In this document: positions 59,950 through 64,000 of the stretch, piece after piece
Layout of the letters: every line of letters starts with the position of its first letter
Position numbering within the stretch: position 1 is the first letter of the stretch
DNA from: Terriglobia bacterium
GTDB lineage: Bacteria; Acidobacteriota; Terriglobia; Bryobacterales; Bryobacteraceae
NCBI GenBank assembly: GCA_020073305.1
Contig: JAIQFK010000012.1
Coordinates: 62,001 to 126,000 of the forward strand
DNA: 64,000 nt
Reading direction: 5' to 3'
The notes under the pieces: generated by a model
The model's input: the letters and a program-made list of their open reading frames with translations, nothing else
Database searches by the model: none
Told to the model about the DNA's origin: nothing
Program-made: the position numbers and the translations under genes

Positions 59950-61236
59950 TCACCTCGCAGGGTCTGGAAAGATCTTGCGCGTGGCATCGATTCCCCCGAA
60001 CAGTGCGGCCGCCGCGACGCACATCGCAGACGCGACTGCGAACGGCACGTTCCAGCCGCACCACCGCACCAGATACGCCAGCAGCGCCGGAGAAATCGCG
60101 CCTCCTATGTTACCGCAGGTGTTCATAACCGACGAAACCGAGCCCGCATAGTCGCCGCCAATGTCGAGCGGGATCGCCCAAGACACCCCGACCGTGGTTT
60201 CGAGCCCGAAAACGGCCAGGCACGTATACCAGACCGAAACCGTGGCTCGGGTGGTAAAGGTCGCAGGCAAAATGGCGCCCGCCGCCAGCAGAAACCCCGC
60301 GACCGCTACGCTGCGCCGCGCGGTTTTCAAATCCCCGGAGCGCATGGCCCACCGGTCCGAAAGCCAGCCGCCCATCAGGTCGCCCGCGGTCCCCGCAAGC
60401 AGCGGCAGGCTGGCATACAGCCCCATGTGCTTGAGATCGAAGCCGCGATAGTCGTGAAGGTACTTCGGGAACCAGTCGAGGTAAACCGAAATGCAGTACG
60501 CGTAGCAGAAGTACATCAGCGAGAGCATCCACAGCGTGGAACTTCCGAGAATCCGCCTCCACGGCACCGACTGCGTGCGCGACGGCCGCGCACTGCCGAT
60601 GGCCGAAAGAATCAGATCGCGCTCAGCCGTGTTGACGGCAGCGTGCTCCGCCGGTGTGTCGCGATAGAACCAGTACCAGGCCGCCGCCCAAAGCAAGCCC
60701 ACCGCGCCAAAAACAAAGAAAGGCATGCGCCATCCATAGGCAGCCATCAACAGGACCACGATGGCCGGAGTGAGCGCCGCGCCTAGGCGGGATCCCGCGT
60801 GGGTGATGCCCTGCGCAAACCCGCGCTCGCCGGGCAAAATCCAGCGCGACAGCGAGCGCGTGGCGATCGGAAATGCCCCGGCTTCGCCCACGCCGAAGAG
60901 AAACCGGAACGTTGCCATGGACCCGGCGCTCCAGGCAAGGGCAGTGGCGGAGGTGAAGATCGACCACCAGGTCACGATCAGCGCCAGCGCGCGCCGGGGG
61001 CCGATCCGGTCGCCCAGCCATCCGCCGGGAATCTGAAACAGAGCGTAGCCCCAGCGGAACGAGCTGAGAATCCAGCCCACCGTAATCATCGAAAATCCGA
61101 GTTCTTTTTGGATAACGGGAACGGCCGAGGCGATGTTGACCCGGTCCATGTAAGTGATGAGATAAGCGGCGACCGTGAGGCCAAGCACGATGTGCCGAAC
61201 GCGCGTCGGCCGGACGGCGGGCGCTGGCTCGATCAC
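59950..61236 (-). CDS. MFS transporter, anion:cation symporter-like (sugar acid type)
   Basis: The 428-residue protein with 12 membrane helices resembles the ACS group that imports hexuronates, glucarate or galactonate: VAAYLITYMDRVNIASAVPV, SSFRWGYALFQIPGGWLGDR (motif A), FGVGEAGAFPIATRSLSRW, and DLMGGWLSDRW. The GTG 61236 start overlaps the cupin stop (GTGA). It brings the likely substrate for the cupin/ferredoxin enzymes of the operon into the cell; the chemical identity is unknown. Confidence 0.88.
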   Translation of the reverse strand: MIEPAPAVRPTRVRHIVLGLTVAAYLITYMDRVNIASAVPVIQKELGFSMITVGWILSSFRWGYALFQIPGGWLGDRIGPRRALALIVTWWSIFTSATALAWSAGSMATFRFLFGVGEAGAFPIATRSLSRWILPGERGFAQGITHAGSRLGAALTPAIVVLLMAAYGWRMPFFVFGAVGLLWAAAWYWFYRDTPAEHAAVNTAERDLILSAIGSARPSRTQSVPWRRILGSSTLWMLSLMYFCYAYCISVYLDWFPKYLHDYRGFDLKHMGLYASLPLLAGTAGDLMGGWLSDRWAMRSGDLKTARRSVAVAGFLLAAGAILPATFTTRATVSVWYTCLAVFGLETTVGVSWAIPLDIGGDYAGSVSSVMNTCGNIGGAISPALLAYLVRWCGWNVPFAVASAMCVAAAALFGGIDATRKIFPDPAR

Positions 61237-61652
61237 TTTGCCGGAACCGTCGCCGGCTTGCCCTTCTCGATGACGCGAAAAACCAGGAACTTCGCCGGTT
61301 CGCTGTGGCTGGCGTTACGCGACACGGCGTGCAGATGCAGGGGCTGTTCGTAGAACATCTGGCCGGCAGTGTAGGTCTTCTCCTCGCCGTCATCCAGCTT
61401 GGCCACCAGTTCGCCTTCGAGCACATAAACGAACGTGCAGCCGTTATGCCGGTGCGCCTCGCTCGATCCCCCCGGTGCGTATTCCAACTGGTCCACCGTT
61501 ACCACCAGGTTCTGTCCGTCCATCCGCGGCAGATCCTGCGCCATGACACTTTTGCGCTTCAATTGTTCTTGTGCGGCCGTTTGCGCCTGCAGTGGAGCGC
61601 CAAGTGGAAAGATGGCGCTGGCGGCCTGAATGGCCTGGCGTCGGTTCATCAT
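61233..61652 (-). CDS. Exported cupin protein
   Basis: The 139-residue protein (ATG 61652, followed by a second ATG) has a weak Tat/Sec-like leader (MNRRQAIQAASAIFPLGAPL). The small beta-barrel follows with the cupin motif 1 SSEAHRHNGCTFVYVLEGEL (two metal-type His) and the motif 2 region EQPLHLHAVSRN (His). It is a single-domain metal-binding cupin in the periplasm, of unknown reaction. It begins two nucleotides after the read-through stop of the DedA-rhodanese gene and overlaps the MFS start. Confidence 0.88.
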   Translation of the reverse strand: MMNRRQAIQAASAIFPLGAPLQAQTAAQEQLKRKSVMAQDLPRMDGQNLVVTVDQLEYAPGGSSEAHRHNGCTFVYVLEGELVAKLDDGEEKTYTAGQMFYEQPLHLHAVSRNASHSEPAKFLVFRVIEKGKPATVPAK

Positions 61653-61654
61653 CG

Positions 61655-62620
61655 CTACACTCTACCACCGGCGGTCGGCGCCGCTTCCGCAATACTCTCG
61701 ATCGGCAACCCGCGCTTGCGCCAGCCGCTGTACCCTCCGGCCAGCGGGCGCACGCGCTTAATTCCGCGACGATTCAAACGGAGCGCCGCACGGGCGCTCG
61801 AGGCCTCGTTGGGTCAAGTGCAGTAGAGAATGATGTCCCGGTCGCGTGGAATCTCCTGGTGCCGCGCCTCCAGCTCTTCGGGCGCCATGCGAAGGGCACC
61901 CGGCAACTTGTGACCTTCGGTTTCGACATCCAGTGCGCTGCGGAGATCGACGATCATCACCTCTTCACCCGCCTCCATCTTTCGCAGCAGTTCCTCCGGC
62001 GTGATGCGGGCCACGCGCAGCTTGCGCAGAAACCGCTGGCGCTGCCAGACATGCCACAGGATGTAAGCCGCCAGCAGGGCCGCCAGGATGAACCCCAGCC
62101 ACCGCCCCAGGCTCATGCCCCACTCGGCGGCATATTCCAGTTGCTCGCGGCAAACATATCCGAGGCCGCTGAACGCGCCAACCCAAAGCGCCGCCCCGGC
62201 AGCGTCCGCCAGCCAAAAGCGCACCAGCGGCATGCGGAACAGGCCGGCCAGCGGCGGCGCCGCCGTACTCAATCCGGGAACGAACTTCGCGAAAAGGAGC
62301 GAACCGGCGCCGTAACGCGCGAACACGTTTTCGGTTTTCCGGACGCAGGAATCCGGCTCGAGCGCAATCCGGCACAACAAATTAAGCACCGAATAGCCAC
62401 GCTTCCTTCCCAGCCAATACCAGAGAGTGTCAGCCGCCAGCGAAGCCGCCACACCCAGCCCCAGCGCGGCGGCAAACGAGAGCCGCCCCAGTCCGGCCAG
62501 CGCCCCCATGGCGAGCAGAATTGGAGTGGCCGGCAACGGCAGACCGATCTGCTCGGCGAGCACGAACGCGAACACCACCGAATAGCCGTGCCGCAACAGA
62601 AATGAGACAACCTGATTCAT
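61655..62620 (-). CDS. DedA-rhodanese fusion with in-frame TGA, candidate selenoprotein
   Basis: The protein begins with a DedA membrane domain (EQIGLPLPATPILLAMGALA, FAKFVPGLSTAAPPLAG, about residues 1-195) and continues as a rhodanese (ITPEELLRKMEAGEEVMIVD, from about 200). The active-site loop reads DIILYC-T, then TGA (61814-61816), then PNEASSARAALRLNRRGIKR, VRPLAGGYSGWRKRGLPIES and stop TAG at 61655. Relatives I recall have Cys at the TGA, so selenocysteine (residue 269 of 321) is likely. The extension is good rhodanese sequence, and its stop lies two nucleotides before the cupin start. Without read-through the product ends at 268 residues. A nonsense mutation or read error is the alternative. 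Confidence 0.75.
61781..61799 (-). promoter_or_regulatory. Candidate bacterial SECIS hairpin
   Basis: On the minus strand a perfect seven-pair stem GAGCGCC/GGCGCTC encloses the loop CGTGC. The loop begins 22 nt after the TGA at 61814-61816 and has G as its second base. This agrees with the published description of bacterial SECIS elements as I remember it (a small hairpin 16-37 nt after UGA with a G in the first two loop positions). In GC-rich DNA such hairpins are not rare, so the support is moderate. Confidence 0.5.
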
Positions 62621-62654
62621 TCAGCTGGGAATTGGCCGGCGCGCATCCCGCGGC

Positions 62655-63059
62655 CTAACCTTTCTTGCCCATGATGCGAACCGACGCCGCCCCCGCGCCC
62701 TCCAGCGCGATGCAGCAATTGGCGGCAAAGAGGGTAAGTGCGTATTCGTATCCGTTGCTCGACATGAAGAATCCATGGGGCAGATGCACTTTGAAGACCG
62801 CCACCGCCATCTCAATGGCCAGCAGTATCGCCACCCAACGAACTCCGACCCCGAGCGCCAATAGCGCGCCCCCCACAAATTCCAATAGCGCCACGAATGG
62901 CCCCATCACCGCCGGCAACGGAATCCCCATGTGCTCGAACGCTCCCTGGACTCCGCTGAATCCGAAAGAGAACAACTTCTGGCCGCCGTGAGACAGAAAA
63001 ACGATCGCCAACATGACCCGCAAGATGGCGATACCCCAATGCTTCGTTGTGCCGTTCAT
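62655..63059 (-). CDS. DoxX-family membrane protein
   Basis: The 134-residue protein has four membrane helices and the DoxX signature: ILRVMLAIVFLSHGGQKLFSFG, GIPLPAVMGPFVALLEFVGGALL, LLAIEMAVAVFKVHLPHGFFMS and YALTLFAANCCIALEG. Some relatives belong to thiosulfate:quinone oxidoreductase (DoxD); others modulate redox-linked integrity of the membrane. It is the first gene of the operon, 34 nt before the DedA-rhodanese start. Combined with a rhodanese, a sulfur or thiol redox role is possible. Confidence 0.88.
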   Translation of the reverse strand: MNGTTKHWGIAILRVMLAIVFLSHGGQKLFSFGFSGVQGAFEHMGIPLPAVMGPFVALLEFVGGALLALGVGVRWVAILLAIEMAVAVFKVHLPHGFFMSSNGYEYALTLFAANCCIALEGAGAASVRIMGKKG

Positions 63060-63200
63060 TCCCGCTCCTTGCCTTGAAGCGCCGATCTTTGCTAGATGCC
63101 GCGAAGTGGCCGGCGGATCCCAGTGATTTGAGATCGTCCCAAGGGTTACATCGATCTCCGCAATGATATCAGCAGACGTGCTAAGGTCGGATTATCGAGG

Positions 63201-64000
63201 ATGGGGTTACCGCACGCGGTTGAACCGGACAGGGCAGACCCGCACCGCGGCGGTCGCGTTCCCTTTCAATATCAACGGATCGTCCTGCTGGTCGCCGCAC
63301 TCATTTTTCTGGGCTGTGTCATCAGTCCGCCAGCCTTAATGGATGATGTCGACTCCACGCAGGCGCAGATTGCCCGCACCATGCTGGATTCGGGTGACTG
63401 GGTAACACCCAAGCTCGATGGCATTGCCTATCTTGAGAAACCACCGCTCAAGTACTGGCTCATCGCCATCTCCTACATCATCTTCGGCGTACATGACTGG
63501 GCCGCGCGGATCCCCATCGCGCTCGCCGCCGTGTTGCTCTGCTGGGTGACGGCTCAATTTGGTGTTTGGGCCTTCGGCGCCCGGGCTGGAAGATACGCCG
63601 GGCTATGCCTGGCGACGTGCGTGGGCCTGTTTCTGTTCACGCGCGTTCTGATTTCGGACGTGATGCTGACGCTGACCATCACGCTGGCTATCTGGTCACT
63701 CCTGCGCGCGTTGGAAGAAGACGAGCCACACCCGCGCCGCTGGGCCATGCTGATGTGGGCTTCTCTCGGAACCGGACTGCTGATCAAGGGGCTGATCGCC
63801 ATCGTGTTTCCGGTGGCGGTTGGCTTTCTGTTTCTCCTCATCGGCCGCCGGATTCTTGATCGCGAGGTTTGGCGCCGTTTGCAGCCTTTTGGGGGCATGG
63901 CGCTGCTCGTCGCACTCGCCGCGCCGTGGCACGTGCTGGCCACCTTGCGCAATCCCCCGTATTTCGACTTTACGATGCACAGCGAGCGCGGCTCCTATCA
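63201..64000 (+). CDS. ArnT/PMT-type membrane glycosyltransferase, N-terminal part (cut by window edge)
   Basis: The frame from ATG 63201 stays open to the window end (266 codons). After a short polar start come a first helix (IVLLVAALIFLGCVI) and the acidic loop LMDDVDSTQAQIARTM, which holds the paired acidic residues typical of GT-C enzymes. Then follow WVTPKLDGIAYLEKPPLKYW (ArnT/PMT_2 family motif) and at least six more helices. Such enzymes transfer sugars from polyprenyl phosphates to lipid A or proteins in the periplasm. The C-terminal part is outside. It is divergent from the DoxX operon. Confidence 0.85.
   Translation, partial: MGLPHAVEPDRADPHRGGRVPFQYQRIVLLVAALIFLGCVISPPALMDDVDSTQAQIARTMLDSGDWVTPKLDGIAYLEKPPLKYWLIAISYIIFGVHDWAARIPIALAAVLLCWVTAQFGVWAFGARAGRYAGLCLATCVGLFLFTRVLISDVMLTLTITLAIWSLLRALEEDEPHPRRWAMLMWASLGTGLLIKGLIAIVFPVAVGFLFLLIGRRILDREVWRRLQPFGGMALLVALAAPWHVLATLRNPPYFDFTMHSERGSY

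Noticed and set aside
61571-62605. 344-codon plus-strand frame over the DedA-rhodanese gene
   Set aside because: It lacks coding character and is antisense to good DedA and rhodanese motifs.
1-64000. CRISPR arrays, rRNA genes, complete insertion sequences
   Set aside because: No regularly spaced repeats of CRISPR length, no rRNA sequence and no transposase gene were recognised in the window.

Overview
The window is a high-GC, densely packed bacterial chromosome fragment, almost certainly from an acidobacterium of the Solibacter/Bryobacter kind. Pointers to this are two very large orphan MacB/FtsX-type permeases (one directly behind a PadR regulator), two Tat-exported TIM-barrel sugar isomerases, a CRTAC1 (FG-GAP/ASPIC-UnbV) protein, DUF4159 and DUF1326 proteins, a Tat-type Gfo/Idh oxidoreductase and lipid A genes (Gram-negative envelope). 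The organism call is inference from gene content only.

Layout: 0-4 kb holds a partial secreted propeller-like protein, a secreted unknown, a sugar isomerase and the GDP-fucose pair gmd-fcl. A tRNA-Val(GAC) and ppk follow. At 7-12.7 kb an OPA-type MFS carrier faces a four-gene minus-strand operon (Gfo/Idh - SET - DUF4159 - phnX), preceded by an OsmC gene. At 12.9-21.7 kb lie orphan permease 1, an FdhF/YdeP molybdoenzyme, PadR + orphan permease 2, and a small catalase. At 21.8-29.6 kb is an accessory stretch: a membrane-anchored methyltransferase, a Cys/His-rich exported protein divergent from a PadR with its own Cys/His motif, a broken PiT phosphate transporter, a lipocalin-like gene coupled to a striking ICMT-PAP2-Lgt three-domain membrane protein, a cytidine/blasticidin-type deaminase and a lower-GC HEPN-type gene. 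At 29.9-34.3 kb is the arginine cluster argF-[four-helix protein]-argG-argH-argR. At 34.4-45.4 kb are secreted/TPR/permease genes, a large membrane protein, DUF1326, lpxA, lepB, lpxD and a P-loop protein. At 46-58.4 kb two paralogous hybrid histidine kinases bracket assorted secreted and metabolic genes. At 58.4-63.1 kb is a tight minus-strand operon DoxX - DedA/rhodanese - cupin - MFS - dicluster ferredoxin - Cys-rich partner, and the window ends inside an ArnT/PMT-type glycosyltransferase.

The best discovery leads are: (1) the DedA-rhodanese gene, whose in-frame TGA falls in the rhodanese active-site loop at what I recall as a Cys position, is followed by 52 rhodanese-like codons ending 2 nt before the next gene, and has a small hairpin at the spacing expected of a bacterial SECIS: a candidate selenoprotein; (2) the operon around it, with an unusual dicluster ferredoxin and a Cys-rich protein of unknown function; (3) the ICMT-PAP2-Lgt fusion; (4) inverted arrays of a heptamer AGGTNYY, one pair enclosing the four-helix-bundle gene inside the arg operon and one pair apparently empty; (5) the PiT remnant. 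All functional calls come from reading the sequence and remembered family motifs; no searches were run.
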